Counted from the stretch's first letter, positions 1 to 12,058 are shown. The stretch is 64,000 bases of DNA from Moniliophthora roreri (GCA_001466705.2 LATX02000200.1:2170001-2234000), one strand, 5' to 3'. The notes: generated by a model not told the origin, from the sequence alone. Made by a program: numbers and translations.

Positions 1-2
1 TG

Positions 3-437
3 TCCCCGCGGATCCTTGAGATTGGTAAACCAAACGTTCCCATCTTCCAATGGTGTTACGGTAGAATGGACGAACTCCACACCTTGCTCGGTACCGCAGG
101 CGTCATATCTTGCACTGCAGTGATCCTTCACTATAACGAAAACAAACACACGATTCTTTCCTATTCCCCCAATATCCTCCGGACAAATACATTCGTGCAG
201 ATGTTGGATTGGTGTGCCGGAGGTGCTGGTGATCAGCAAACTATGTTTGAACGAATTGCCTGGCGATATGGTGAAGAGATCGAGCAGGTCCTCACTCCTA
301 TTGAAGCATTAGTGTTTCGAGGACAAGATCATGCTACTCCTCGCGCTCAACGTTACGGGCATGATCGTTGGGTGGGAGACTTTCGGCAGCTATGCACAGA
401 CGTAAAGTCGCATACTATCAAGGGCCGTGATGGATGA
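3..437 (+). CDS. C-terminal part of an unrecognised protein, cut by the window edge
   Basis: The reading frame is open from the window edge (base 3) to a TGA at 435-437, so only the last ~144 residues are visible; the first ATG (66) is probably internal. The sequence is neither repetitive nor low-complexity and has balanced composition (for example FQWCYGRMDELH and ERIAWRYGEEIEQV), as expected of a real globular domain. I do not recognise the family and see no membrane segment. It ends about 590 bp from the 3' end of the oppositely oriented zinc-finger gene ZnF-A, so the two genes converge. It could also be the last exon of a longer multi-exon gene starting outside the window. Confidence 0.45.
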   Translation, partial: SPRILEIGKPNVPIFQWCYGRMDELHTLLGTAGVISCTAVILHYNENKHTILSYSPNILRTNTFVQMLDWCAGGAGDQQTMFERIAWRYGEEIEQVLTPIEALVFRGQDHATPRAQRYGHDRWVGDFRQLCTDVKSHTIKGRDG

Positions 438-1030
438 TCACTCTCACATACTAAAGTCGGCGGCGGCGGCGGCGTTGGTGGATAAGGGGACCGAAATCAT
501 TTTCTTCGGTTTGGACTCCTGCTGGCCAAAGTTGGATGAGTTGAGTTTCTTGGTAACACTTACGGGATGTTCTTAGCCTCGAGATTGTATCCTCATTTAC
601 CCAGGCGCCGCACGACTTCATGTAGTACTTCAATGTTCATCTTCTATTCGTTAGCTATTCGTCGGAAAGTGTGATGATGAACGAGCGTGACATCAAGACT
701 ACAAGTACATATTGAATGAGCGGGGTAGCGTTGTGGAGGAACGGAAGAAGAGAAGGAAGGAGGGTCATACTGGTGCATGCCAGCATCAAGGATTCGATAT
801 GGAAGATCGTATGAAAAAAAAAAGATGGTGGTAGTCACTGTAAGTAGAGTGACTTCGTCCGTACACAGAAAACTAGGTTAAAAGGCATAAGGCCCAAAAG
901 GGAGGAAAGGAATGAAGACACTACAGGGATCAACCCAAGCGTTTTATAGAGCAAGCTGTCGTAAATATTGTGAAAGCCGTGGGTATAGAGTAAAGAATGG
1001 ATCATCAAACGAGCCTAGGATGAACAATGA
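438..1030. other. Intergenic region between convergent genes
   Basis: No convincing gene. It holds a short CGG trinucleotide run (about 459-473) and an A-rich run near 813. It is the shared 3' side of the partial gene on the left and ZnF-A on the right. Confidence 0.5.
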
Positions 1031-2527
1031 TCAAAGGGGGCCGGGGGTACGACGACTGGTACGACGATGGGAGCTCAGGCTCGACTCCGGATGCATCGTG
1101 TCTTCATGTCGTTTGACGTCCGATTTCACGGTAAACGGTCGTTTACAAACCTGGCAAGCGTATTTTTTTATACCGTCATGAGAATTCAAGTGATCTCAAC
1201 GGAACAGTCAGCGAGCCAGCAGTACTCGCATTAAAGAGAAATACTCACTTTGGAGATTGTGACGTGCGGTAAATGTCTGGGAGCACCGTTGACACTTGTA
1301 CTCGGCCCGATGTTTCCGTCTCTTGGTGGCATTCTCCTCAACAGCGACCGTGGCCACTTTTCCGATCCTCGTAGCTTGGGGCATAACGGAAGACACATCA
1401 GGGGGGTAGCTCGCCGCTAAACCGGAGGACTGGTGAATCGCGATGCCAGAACCTGATCGTGCTTCGTCCATGTCGCCTGGTGCATGCTGCCAGGCCTCGG
1501 GCGATAAACCTCCGGGCTGTGTGTCGGATTGGGGATCTGGTGCGGCTGTAGTCGGACTGGGTTTTGAAGTCTGCCAATCACTCTGCCGGCTGGAAGGGTA
1601 CCCTATATAGAATCCCGAAGCACTTAGACCGTTCACGATGGATGAGGGGGTGGACTGTGAAGTTGCTAGTTGTTCAGGAAGGGTTCCACTGAGATGGAGG
1701 GTACTGGAATGTATGCATTCTGAGTCGGCAGAATCCTCCAGCATGGGAGCCGAGATATTGCCCGCATCTCCGAGGTTGAAGTGCTGAGAAGACTGAGAGA
1801 ACTGTTCGATCGCGACGCCCACATACGCATCTCTATGTGCATCCTGTGGCGTCTCAGGCGACAAGTTTCCAAGCATCTGCTCCCATGCGGTGTCGGATGA
1901 AGGTGAAGGCGAAGTCGGACTGAGACCTGGAATCTGCGAGTGATCCCAGCCGGAAGGGTGCACTGTATAGAAATGGGTTGGAGTCTCCGTGTTGCTCGGG
2001 GCCAGATGCTGATATCTCGGTGGCGTTACCTGCGACTCTGAATGAGGGTAAGCAAGGCGTTGGTAAGGCGTAGCGACGGTGAGCACACGTACGGGGACAT
2101 GCTCTGCGCAACAGCGGGGAGACAACTGAGCGTCAGAAGTAATCCAAAGAGGAACAAATTCTTACCCGAGATTAGTGGTATTCCAAGAAGAATACCCATC
2201 AATAAATGAATACTCAGGCCCGACGCTATGTTCTGCGCCATACCGATTAGCATTGGATTTGAGAGGATGATTTTTCCCTTACCCTGTTCCGAAGAGATTC
2301 CACCTCGGTCAGTAGCTTGTCTTGTCCTACTCCCAAGTCGAAGGGACGAGGGACCAGGCGTTGCTAAAGAGCTAAGATCTGGAAGTAGTGTTGAGATTCA
2401 CTTGTAGAACACTGCACTATGGTGGTTGCTCACAGGGTTTCAGACTTTCTCTGTGTGGGAGGCGTCCGGGATTGAGCAATATATCAAGCGAAAGAGCGAT
2501 GCGCAAATACCTTCGGCGGGGACACAT
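1031..2527 (-). CDS. C2H2 zinc-finger protein ZnF-A (putative transcription factor)
   Basis: Two C-terminal fingers follow a long Ser/Pro/Thr/Gln-rich region. Finger 1 is C-x2-C-x12-H-x3-H, starting CQRCSQTFTARHNL. It is completed only after removing a 54-bp intron (1248-1195), which gives NHLNSH. Finger 2 is C-x2-C-x12-H-x4-H (CQVCKRPFTVKSDVKRH). The stop is at 1031-1033. By comparison with paralogue ZnF-F the gene starts at the ATG at 2527 (CACCATG context), with exons 2527-2434, 2378-2283 and 2232-2166 and an 11-bp micro-exon 2103-2093. Joining that micro-exon to 2029 does not restore the frame that encodes the main body (open from about 2125 down to 1249), so either splicing differs here or the gene carries a lesion. 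The body contains an internal duplication. Likely a nuclear DNA-binding regulator; target unknown. Confidence 0.7.
1435..1985 (-). repeat. Internal duplication inside ZnF-A (about 360-bp period)
   Basis: Two coding segments are related. One begins FYTVHPSGWDHSQ and runs to GNLSPETPQDAHRD (about 1983-1805). The other begins FYIGYPSSRQSDWQ and runs to GGLSPEAWQHAPGD (about 1615-1435). The DNA also matches, including the Tyr-Pro-Ser block and the SPE block. ZnF-F has only one copy of this unit, so the duplication is probably specific to ZnF-A. Confidence 0.65.
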
Positions 2528-2586
2528 GGTGATATGGCAGGGGAGGCGGATGGGGGAGAGAGGCGACTCAGTTCTGAATTTTTGCC

Positions 2587-3110
2587 GGGTCTTAAGAAGC
2601 TCAAAATGAACAGCTGTTGTTTCTACAGCCCTCCCACATAGTACTGCACTTTTTTTTTTTCGTGAACTTGACCGGGGGCGTTGTGTATAGCAGGCTTGGC
2701 CCGCCTGCATTAGCAAGGAGGATGCTTAATGATGGAAGTGTTAGAGCTTCAGGAAGAGCTGCCTCGTCGACGTGTGCTCTGGACGATACACGCCCTCCTG
2801 ATACTTTGGCGCGATAGAAGTATACCAGAGTAGGTAGCGTTGAGAGAACAGCTGCTGTTTCTACAGCCCTTCCACATAGTACTGCACACCTTTCCTGAAC
2901 TTGGGTCGAATTTGTTGCTGCGGTGGCGGCTGGATGAATAAGTATGTTTCACGAGACAGGTGGCAGGGGGCGTTGCGCGTGTACAGCAGGCTTGGTTCGC
3001 CTGCATTAGCAAGGAGGGTGCTTGATGATGGAAGTGTGGAGCTTCAGGAAAAGCTGCCTCATCAATGTGTGCTTTGGACGATACACGCCCTCCTTATAGC
3101 TCGGTCTGAT
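2587..3110. repeat. Direct repeat upstream of ZnF-A
   Basis: Two diverged copies occur in the same orientation, about 2605-2815 and 2845-3105. Shared blocks include the stretch around ttctacagccc (2618/2857), cctgcattagcaaggag (2703/3001) and gacgatacacgccctcct (2782/3077). The offset rises from ~239 to ~300 bp because about 60 bp is extra in the second copy. A third copy, reverse-complemented, lies upstream of ZnF-F (about 24960-25290). Confidence 0.75.
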
Positions 3111-4199
3111 GGAAGCGTGCCAGGGCAGACGGCACTGGTCGGGTCACCATAAAGCATTGGAGAAGACTATCCTGGCCGGGGCGATGACGATTTAGTTGGG
3201 CTGGAATGGCACGATCGAATCCGAAAAAAAATCGCAAGCGAAGGACTTCGTCCCAGCTCTTGTCTCTGGAAAGATTGGGTCGAACGGGGGTGGTTGGGGC
3301 AGAATGAGAAGGGAACAAAGGCGTCAAAGAGACTGCCATGGGTATTTATTGAAGGATTTTGACGTGATCCCGTCATGATGCACATAGCCAAAGGCGCCTC
3401 GCTCGCTACTAATGCTCGTAGAAGTAGAGGTTCCTTCCCCGTTACTCCAATGTAGAACCTGGTGGTCTGCTCAGACCCATATGGACCTGTTGCCAGTAGA
3501 AGAGGCAAAATGTCTTCTGCGTCAGACCCAGTTACACCGACGGAAGTGTGCTCATGGCCATCCAGAATAAGGTTTGATATTTTGTCAAACGGTCAAATTA
3601 TCACGTAGTTCTAGGGATAATCGATCACCTTGAACCAATGAAGTGCCAGAAACCCGGTTCACCTGGGCTTTGGGCACGCAGGACCGCTGTTGGCTGTATA
3701 ATACAGCGGAGAGTCCCCCGGAGACTCTAACGCAATGTGAGTTGCAGACGGCGGTGTTTCGTCCTGGCCACGGGATGTCGATTCGAATTATCCGATGACA
3801 CAGGAGATAACACGCTGTTAAGCGCAACGTTCTAAGTGAGACGGTAGCGAAGAAGACACGACATACCCACAATCTTCCACGATGTCTTCCCCTCACAACC
3901 TTTCGCTTCGAAGAACAAGAAGCCTTCGTGGCCTTTCCGGGTCGACAGGGTCTATGACTCGAAAAGCAACCGGGCGAATCTCTAACGTTCTGTTATTATT
4001 TAGTCGACCAAATATTGACGTTCGCTCCCAAGTTCGTTCAGCGTCGTGTACAAGTCGAGCAGAGGATCCCGGGATATCCTCGTATCCCCGATGAGAAGCC
4101 TGGTAAAGGAACGTGATACAGATGGGACCAGTGGCACACGAACGGAGTCCAGTATACTTTATCATGACTAGGAAGTGCCGCGGACGCACACACGACGAG

Positions 4200-5326
4200 A
4201 ACTACTGTGGCTCGGAGAATCTCCTACCAGAAGAACTGTGCACGTCAGCGGTCACCGATGCCCCACTCCAACATCGTGCCATCCTGGCCTGCTAGAGATA
4301 AAACGGACTAGTCGGGAGAATGGTTGATGTGGATGAAGTGGGTTATGAAGCGGTAGAAACCACAATCATATAAGAGATCGCCGGGTTTAGAGGGCCAGTA
4401 GGATGCGCGCTATGGTACACAGACACTCAAAAACTTCAAAGTCGTACTTTGAGGTGGATTCGGTAGTCACTGATAAGGTGTGTTAGAAGATATTCATACT
4501 ATAGGAAAGTTTGAACTTACTCGTTTCAAGATTGACAGTACTCTATCTCAGGGAACGATTTTCGTTGTCGTGGCGAACGAGACTCAGATTTGAGCCCTGG
4601 CAACATTGCTCTTATAGAGTGGATAAACTTGGCAGCAAATCCCAGGTTCAGGACAATTTTGCGGTTGCCGTGGCAGTGGAGCGTAACTACGCTCAGCTGG
4701 AAACATGGAGCAGCCGCGGCAGTGAAAAACCTGTAAGAGACCTCTTATCCGGGAAAAATCAGCTCTTCTTGCGCTGCTTCTTCATAAGCAGGATTCTTCA
4801 AGTGAGCGGTGAGTACCTCTGTCAAATAAAGAATGTAAAGGCCATTGACTATTCTAACCTGGACCCCTTTTCCAAAGTCGTAGGTTGTTTGACGCCCAGC
4901 TTAGTCGACTGACAGAAGACAGACGAGAATTTGGCAATCTTCGTATTACTTTGAATTGGCCTGCCAACCTACAGAATTTATCATCATCAAGGAGGGGCGG
5001 AAGAATGATAAAAGGGCTGCATAGGGAGTATAGAGGATTCTAGGAGGCAACGAACTCGATGGATGGGGTCATGATCACAGGTCTGACGTCTGACTCTAAT
5101 ACTAGACAGAGGACCGTGGAGGAGGGATATTGTACGCCGTTCAATGGCCCATCCATTGTGTGCATACCGTAGCATAATAGTTTTGCTTGTCCTTACTGGG
5201 CGTCACATGAAAAGCAGCGCCAAACAGCGCGTACCCACTCTTGGTCAACGATCATCATCACTCGACTCCGAAGCGCGTCCTTGCGCTCACATTTCTTAAT
5301 TCTGTTCCTTATTAGCCATCTAAACC
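4200..5326. other. Intergenic region upstream of HAT1
   Basis: No recognisable gene. A plus-strand open frame (4511-4912, 133 codons) exists but has no motif I recognise and no visible paralogue in the window, so I do not call it. The HAT1 promoter should lie in the last few hundred bases. Confidence 0.4.
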
Positions 5327-7173
5327 ATGTCTGAATGGACATCAGACTCTAATGAATCTCTCTTCCTCTCAATGGGTACCTTCCATCACTGTCAATTCTA
5401 GGCAATAGACTCACTTTTGTCCCAAGTGCGCTCACCGGAAGACAAAAAGGCCCTCGCCGACGACGAAACATACGAAAACTTTCACCCAGCATTCACATAT
5501 CCCGTACGCGTTTCCAGCCCGTTTCAACATCCAGATATTAACGACGCGTTCCTCATCTAGATATATGGCGAAGACGAAAAGATTTACGGGTACAGAGACT
5601 TGAAAATTGACGTGAGTATAAACATAGTCCTCAGGAGGCTACCAAATCTTGACCGAATTCCATAGCTTCGCTTCACCTCTGGTTCTCTTATCAACTACCT
5701 CTCTGTAACATGGTCAGAAAAGCTCGCCTCGAAAGCACAAACGACGGTGGATGACGTGGAGGGCACTTTGTCTGAATACATACCCGAAGGTGCATGCCCA
5801 TTCGTTCATTTGGACATTCATTCTTTCTCATCTCCTATGTTCGACATAGACTTTGAAAGAAATGAAGAAACATTCAACGTACGCGTTGAACAGGACGCGC
5901 TCGAATTCAAACCCATGGGCCAGATGATTTATTCATATACACGACCCTCACCAAGAGCAAAGGGCAAGGGAAAGGCAGTTTCAGCAGTGGCATTGGATTC
6001 GGAGAGTGAAGATGCTGTGGTATATGAAGTGTATCATGTACGTGGTGGTACCCTATTTCCTCAAATTTCCTCGACTGACACGACATACAAAGGCAACATG
6101 GGATACCCCGGGTTTCAGAGAATATCACCAACGAATGCAAGTCTTTATCCTATTGTACATTGAAGGTGGTTCGTATATTAAGGAAGAGGAGGATGAATGG
6201 GAGTTTGTTGTCTTGTACGTTCATTCCAGGCTCCAGCCGTAGCTCCTGCTGAACCGGGTTATAAAGGTATGAGAAACGTAAACGGCTCGACTCGCCGAAT
6301 GTATCGACATACCACTTTGTGGGCTATTCGTCACTGTACAAGTTCTACTATTATCCGGAAAAGACAAGGTTAAGGTTGAGGTGCGTCATTTCTACGCCTT
6401 TATTGAAGCTTGTCCAGTATTGACGACCTTTCTAGTCAGTTTGTGATACTCCCACCTTATCAACGAGCAGGCCATGGGTGTACGTCTCTTTGCTCCTGTT
6501 TTCGCTTGCACGGACCGCTCATGCTGCACCGCTAGCCGAGCTATATATATCAATATACAACTACGTTTTGGCGCAACCCCACATCGGCGAGCTCACGGTT
6601 GAGGACCCAGCCGAGGCATTCGAAGACTTACGAGATAAAAATGACATGCTGATGCTCCTGTCCAACGAAGATTTCATGAAAGAAGGATTCGGTCACTCGA
6701 CGTCACACAGCGGAGGTAGAGTGGGGAAGGTGGGGAAAGCATTGAAGGGAAGCAGTAGCGTAAAAGGAAAGATGGGTCCGCCAGTGGAGAGAGGATGGGC
6801 AGAGAAGTGGAGAGTGAAGCTAAAGATTGCCGGGGTTAGTGTCCTGTTCTGCTTCTGGTTTTCTGTGACTGATCGATTATGGGTGTTACAGAGACAGTTC
6901 TCGCGGCTCGTGGAGATGCTCATCCAGATGCACATTGATCCGTTGGACCAGAGAGCGATGAAGGCGTATCGACTACAAGTCAAGGAACGGCTATATCGTT
7001 TCAATTTCGTGAGTCGGTCCGTTTTGATCCTACTTCGAAGCATCTCTGATGAGGTCATGCAGGAAGCGCTCATGCAGATCGAAAAACCTGAGAGGCTTGA
7101 GAAGTTGGAGGAAACGTTCCAGAATGTCAGACAAGATTACGAGCGTATACTAGCTTTGGTAACATTTAGATGA
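5327..7173 (+). CDS. HAT1: Histone acetyltransferase type B catalytic subunit Hat1
   Basis: Hat1 acetylates newly made histone H4 on its N-terminal lysines before chromatin assembly, in complex with a WD40 partner. I read ten exons: 5327-5375, 5427-5503, 5561-5611, 5666-6037, 6093-6214, 6267-6380, 6436-6479, 6536-6834, 6892-7008, 7063-7173. All introns are 47-57 bp and GT..AG, and the frame holds throughout, giving 451 aa. Diagnostic pieces are the N-terminal WTSDSNESL, then VRSPEDKKAL, FHPAFTYPIYGEDEKIYGY and VILPPYQRAGHGSELY. The last contains the acetyl-CoA-binding Q/R-x-x-G-x-G motif of the GNAT fold. The C-terminal KLEETF segment also fits the family. Length is normal for fungal Hat1. 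The ATG at 5327 starts the conserved N-terminus. The gene converges with pdxT (224 bp between stops). It looks intact and single-copy here. Confidence 0.95.
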
Positions 7174-7396
7174 TATCTATAACTTGCACTGTGCGATGTC
7201 AACAATTCGTCTCTCATTTCATTCATGGGTCCACTGAGGATTTGCTGCTTCGTAGAAGATCAAACGATAATACATGGCATCACATATAATGTTTATTGAT
7301 TCCACTGGCAGTTCTATCGGTATTACGGACAGAGTATTAGACCCAGGGGAAAAAATAAGGGCATCGTCGAGATATTCACATTCAAGGCGTCCGAAT

Positions 7397-8306
7397 TCAC
7401 CGAGAACCCAAAACACATTCGCGAACAAAGTACTCGTGAAACCGGTCATCTTTGGTGAGCTCTGGATGGAATGTCGTTAAAAAATGGAGTCCCTGCCGAA
7501 CAGCGACTATCGTTGTATCATCTTTATTGGCATCTCCGGCCTGTTCAATTAAAGACTGGGGAACCCGGTCAAGTGGAAGTCGAGCGACGACCTGTATAGG
7601 TGGGTCATCTGTGGTGTTTGTGAGTGATAGAATGACCTGCGGTTTTCGCGTTTCAATAAAGCGTGTCTGAGGAGCGCGATGCTTGACGCACCGGTGCTCG
7701 AATGAAGATTCCGTTGAATGACTTTTTAGCATCGTGGAGGCCGTCTGTTTCAAGAGGCGATTCAAATGATTCCACCTGCGATTGTATAAGTCTGAAGGAT
7801 TGAGATACGAGTTTCTGGAGCGTGGCTCACCTGTGAGCCCCACCCATTTCTTGCGATTCTTATTGACATTCCGCCAAGAAGTTCCTGACCGCCCTTCTTG
7901 GCTCCAATGACAGACTGCGAGAGTAATATAGCACCCGCACATGTTCCCCAGACAGGCTTCGTTTTGATGAACAATCTAAGAGGTTCCAGTAACCCAGATA
8001 GACGGGCTAATAGCGCGATTGTAGTTGATTCTGCGAACATCATCGCTCTAGTAGTTTATAGCGAAGATATGACTTGATAGCGCACCACCACCAGGTATTA
8101 TTAGAGCATCACACTTCTCTAGGTCCTCTGGTGTACGAACTTGGATCACACGGATTCTTCTGTTGAGCCGTTGTATTGAGGCTTCATGTTCGATGAAGGC
8201 GCCCTGCAATGCTATAGGCGCATCAGTTCATGGTCTAGACTACCAATAGGCCTAATCACTCACCAAGGATTCCAATGCTGATATCGTAGGTGGTTGAAAC
8301 GGCCAT
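7397..8306 (-). CDS. pdxT: Pyridoxal 5'-phosphate synthase glutaminase subunit (PdxT/Sno family)
   Basis: Class I glutamine amidotransferase that hydrolyses glutamine and passes ammonia to the PdxS/Snz synthase for vitamin B6 synthesis in the cytosol. Five exons: 8306-8264, 8211-8086, 8030-7831, 7775-7692, 7636-7397. The introns are 52-55 bp and the frame is maintained, giving 230 aa. Visible motifs are ALQGAFIEH near the N-terminus, [21 protein letters not shown] with the nucleophilic Cys, RNGWGSQ, and VAVRQG..TTFHPEL, which supplies the catalytic His and Glu. All three residues of the triad are present, so the enzyme should be active. The gene lies at the left edge of the ~6.3-kb tandem duplication; a truncated copy of its 5' part lies near 14.24-14.48 kb. 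No synthase partner gene is in the window. Confidence 0.95.
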
Positions 8307-10889
8307 GATATCGATCTAGTATCGAATACGAATACACTTGCGGTGATAATACAGCTTGAACTTGTACACTTGGACCTGCTGAGATCTAGAAACTGGGTCT
8401 TGCGAGAATTTCTTAAGGAAGGAAGATAGATTGAAAAAGGAAGGAACTTGGAAAGAGAAGAATGTTGAGTCAGTCCGAGCGGAATCCGAGTCTCGTGTTT
8501 CGACGGCCGCCCGTTATTCCTCCATTCGGCTCTTCGTGCACAGCGCACACCTTGCATTATCCTCCACGTCCTCCAGGCTCTGTCATGCAGTAGACGATTA
8601 TATCTGCCCGTACACGTCAACGATGATGTCTGACAAGGAACGGCTTTGGAAAGGTTTGCACGGGTGTTTTTCTTGCTGTACTTGTGTCTTTCGTTCACCA
8701 TTTTTCGCAGCGATGCATTCACGGATTGTTCTGAAGAGAGCCATAATTGAGAATCCTCGGTCAATATCTAAGAGGGCACGTTGAGCCGAGTAAACCTTAT
8801 CCAACGGCCGTTGACAGCGTTGACTCTGGAAGCTATATCTTACCTTGTCCAGAGTCAGTGAATAGAGGATTTGCGCCAACGTTGCCCACTAGTCACAGCC
8901 TTCAGCTGAGGTGAAAGGTGCTAGTTGCCGCCTTCCAGGAATGTCGCTGATCCACCTGGTGACGACCAAACACTACACGAGGCAAACAGAAGGAGGGTAA
9001 CGATTGTTATCTAAGAGCTTATCCAAAAGGTGAGTGAGTTTGTCTGTGTATACTGCTTATCCTGCAATAGATTAACCCACCTGCGTAAGTGACAAGCACA
9101 TTCTGGTCAATGTGCTATATGAGGGGTGTAACGCGGGATTTCAGGTCTTTATGAGACTTGTGGCTTGGATCCATAACAGGCGTAAAACATGCGATCAGCT
9201 CGGTTGTTCGTCCTTTTTTACTCGTTCCCAGACGAGACACCCATTTGCCACCGCTCCTATCCAGCACCACCATCTCATTTGTTATTCGACGCACCAACCA
9301 TCCAAAACACGGCGCATCATGATACACCTCCATACTTCATTTGCATAGCTAGGTCCAGCTCGACTCGTATTGATGTGGAATTTCACATCGAGGGACTTGT
9401 CTGGGAACTTCTTGGGTCCCAGTCAAGGAGGGCCGCTTTTCCTATGGACATTGTGCTGCTATTATTCGTCCGCGCAGCTTAGGTACTGGTTGCAACAGGG
9501 CCAGGCCAGGGATACCGAGACCGCTTGAACTCTCGTATACAATGTTCTCAACATACCCTATCTCGGTCCACGATTTGCGCTGCGGTGTAGAACAGGTGGA
9601 GACGCTCCTTGCGACGTCATGTACTTTGGTGGCTTCGGTGGCAAGTAGCAACCGTACGCTGCCTTCGAAGACTAAAATGGCACGAAATACCAGACGCGAT
9701 CTCGTCCTAGCGTTCAATGGTAGCGATAGCAAGACGGTGCTCTGGTAGCAAGGGGTATACGCTGCATTTTGGGATCTCGGGAATCTTGGGACTTCTACAG
9801 AAACCGACAACAATGCCGAAGAATCTGGGTAGTCTTTTGTCGAGTTCTTTCCGTATCCACACAATCTGTCGAAGTCAAAGGGTCAAATGGTTCCGGTGGC
9901 GTGTTCTCAAGTCGAAGCTAATGACAAGGAAGAAAGATAGCCTGGACATCTGTGGAAAACTTTGTATGTCTTCTCCTCCCTATTTTGGATTGCCACTCAC
10001 ATAATAATTCAATCTGATAGTGAACCCAATATCAGGGTGGTCGCCGACACCAATGGTTTTCTCCCTTGTTCAAAAGTTGGGCTCTGCGTGAGGGCACCGT
10101 GTTGAGCTTCGTGCTACTCTTTCTGAAAGAGATTCGGGTCTCCTTGGAATCTTGCTTGTGCTATCAGTGCAGAATTTCTCTGCCTTCTGATGATGCGATG
10201 AACTGGCTTCAAACCTTATTGAACCCCCTTCGCCAGCCACAAACCAGGAATGTTCTTGGGTCATGTGGAACGCACCTTTAGCCGATTTGCGGGCCCACAA
10301 TATTGTCAGCCTCAGAAGCGCTTGGACGCAGTTGTGGATAATGTTTGATATCTCAGAATTGGTCCCACGGACGTTAGTCACTAGACTTGAAATGGTGTGG
10401 TCTTAAAGAGACCAACCCTCGATGCCCATCAGGCCCTTCTGTCAGATTCCCCATGCAGGGCTTACTGCTAATGCCTTGTTCCTTTGATCACTTCGCTGCG
10501 GTTTGTGTGTGCATAACACCTTACGTTGCTGACGAATGATTTTTCGGGATGGGTTCCTCTTTCTTGTTTTCTCGTTGTTCACTCTCCGCTGTCCTTTGAA
10601 ATTCCGCTGAGCTGGGTTGTTCCTCCAGTACGACTCGGTTCATACGACATACAGCATTCATGCCTTTGGTTTTCATTGGCCTATCTTGCGTGACAGCATC
10701 AAGCTGTAGATTGAGGTCGGTGCTCCGGTATCGGTTACTTTACACTCTATCATTTTACCTTTCTTCAATACCAAGGTTGGTCCTCTCGCCTCACTGGATA
10801 GACGACAACTGAATTTGTTTTTGCAATTCTTGCAACATAAAGCGGGCCTAACCATAGCCATCTCTTTTCTCCCATCCGAATTCAAAGCC
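8307..10889. other. Gene-free duplicated stretch upstream of ZnF-B
   Basis: No intact gene recognised. Matching blocks recur with a ~6.1-6.3 kb offset at 14480-17187, in the same order. One minus-strand open frame (10381-10070) shares an amino-acid block with its counterpart at 16635-16408: HMTQEHSWF and HMIQRHSWW, each followed by an IRF triplet. This may be the remnant of a gene lost from both units. The remaining open frames are short and not preserved between copies. Confidence 0.5.
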
Positions 10890-12058
10890 ATGCAACACCA
10901 ATCCTATTTTATTCTCCCTTCAAGCTCCCCTGTGTCCCCTTCCTCGCCGACACATTTTGAGGATCTTCAGACAGAAGCATCCGCCGCTCGCAGAATGGAC
11001 AACGACCTGCGCAACCACCACACACGAGCCTCTTCTACTTATTCATCACAGTACTTTACATCGATCCCAGAAGCTCAAATAAGACTATCTCCCGCACATC
11101 GCGCATATCCTTCCGGTCAGCCTACCACGAATCATTTCAACTACCAAAACGGTCTGCAAACCAATCTCTTGATCGGTACTGCAGGCAAACTATTCTATCC
11201 GTTAGGCAATGTCGGATATGATTCCTTGCACAACAGCGATATCAGTTCTGCCACTCTGCCACCTTACGGTATCGTTGGTGTGTCCAGGGACACGCCAATG
11301 CGCATGCCTTCAGACCCACGAGGGTTGTTGGCACAGGGAGCCGGCTATCGACCATTTTCGGTATCCCCAGGGTCACTAGTAACGAGAGGCCCAGGCCTGG
11401 AATACACCGTTGGACAGATTGGTTCATCTGCCTCAAAAGAATCGAGTCTACCTGCCCCGAGCGACGCGAATTATAATTCAGATCCATCAACGAGCCAACA
11501 CATGCCTCCTAATCTCCAGGTTGTCTGTGTCCATGCAGAAGTAGAAACAAGATGCTCGTCTCTGCCTATCAACTCGATCCCGATCCCCAGCCACGTCCCT
11601 TCCGATACTAGCAGTCGACCCCACAGTCTGCAATTTTCGGGTTCCAGTCGCGAATCTACCCAGAAGTCTATAACAAGGGAAGGAATGGGTTATCCGAGCC
11701 CCATATCGGACACCAAACCTAGTCCGGCTGCCACTGCACCTCCACCTTTAGGCTGCATCAGGCCCTTGACCAAAGATGGGGTCATTAGAGCCTCTAAAGG
11801 TCGGAGAAAACATGAAGCAAAGTACAAATGTCCTTGCGGCCAAAGCTTTACCACGAAGAATGGACTTCGCAGTACGTTCCTTGAAGCCTATTCTGCTGCT
11901 GCAGGTGAAGCTAACGCTGTGCAGATCATGACAAAGCTCGTCGCGGTATCCGAGAATTTAAATGCCAGCGTTGTCCCAAGGACTTTGTGACCAAGCACGA
12001 CTGCAAGCGACATGAGAGGAGTTGCAAATCTCCGCGGGTACTCACAACACAGGCATGA
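10890..12058 (+). CDS. C2H2 zinc-finger protein ZnF-B, finger 1 missing one ligand
   Basis: Two exons, 10890-11871 and 11925-12058, separated by a 53-bp intron, encode 371 aa. The start was chosen because the tandem paralogue ZnF-C begins at the matching ATG (17188) with a similar N-terminus (FILPSSS and LILPSSS). Residues 1-300 are Ser/Pro/Thr-rich and probably disordered. Finger 1 reads C-P-C-x12-H (CPCGQSFTTKNGLRNH), but the second His, present as HDKAH in ZnF-C, is Arg here (HDKAR), so it may not bind zinc normally. Finger 2 is C-x2-C-x12-H-x3-C (CQRCPKDFVTKHDCKRHERSC), a C2HC finger. The intron interrupts the Asn codon just before the first His of finger 1, as in the other paralogues. 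Probably a nuclear regulator; target unknown. Confidence 0.75.

Larger units (their letters stand above)
1031..4200 (-). repeat. Left arm of a ~3.1-kb diverged inverted duplication (ZnF-A arm)
   Basis: This arm carries ZnF-A and its upstream DNA. Reverse-complemented, it matches 23890-27102, which carries ZnF-F and its upstream DNA in the same relative order. Shared landmarks: the exon 1 start (2527 and 25358), the repeat near 2985 and 25110, the block at 3370-3410 matching 24735-24775, and the block at 3890-4090 matching 24060-24270. No gene was recognised between 2528 and 4200; the short open frames there are not conserved in frame between the arms. Confidence 0.75.

Noticed and set aside
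4511..4912. 133-codon plus-strand ORF upstream of HAT1 as a gene
   Set aside because: No motif, no paralogue and no coding signal beyond being open; the composition resembles intergenic DNA.
6693..7073. Minus-strand ORF opposite HAT1 exons 8-10
   Set aside because: Shadow of the HAT1 coding sequence; it spans HAT1 introns and has no motif.
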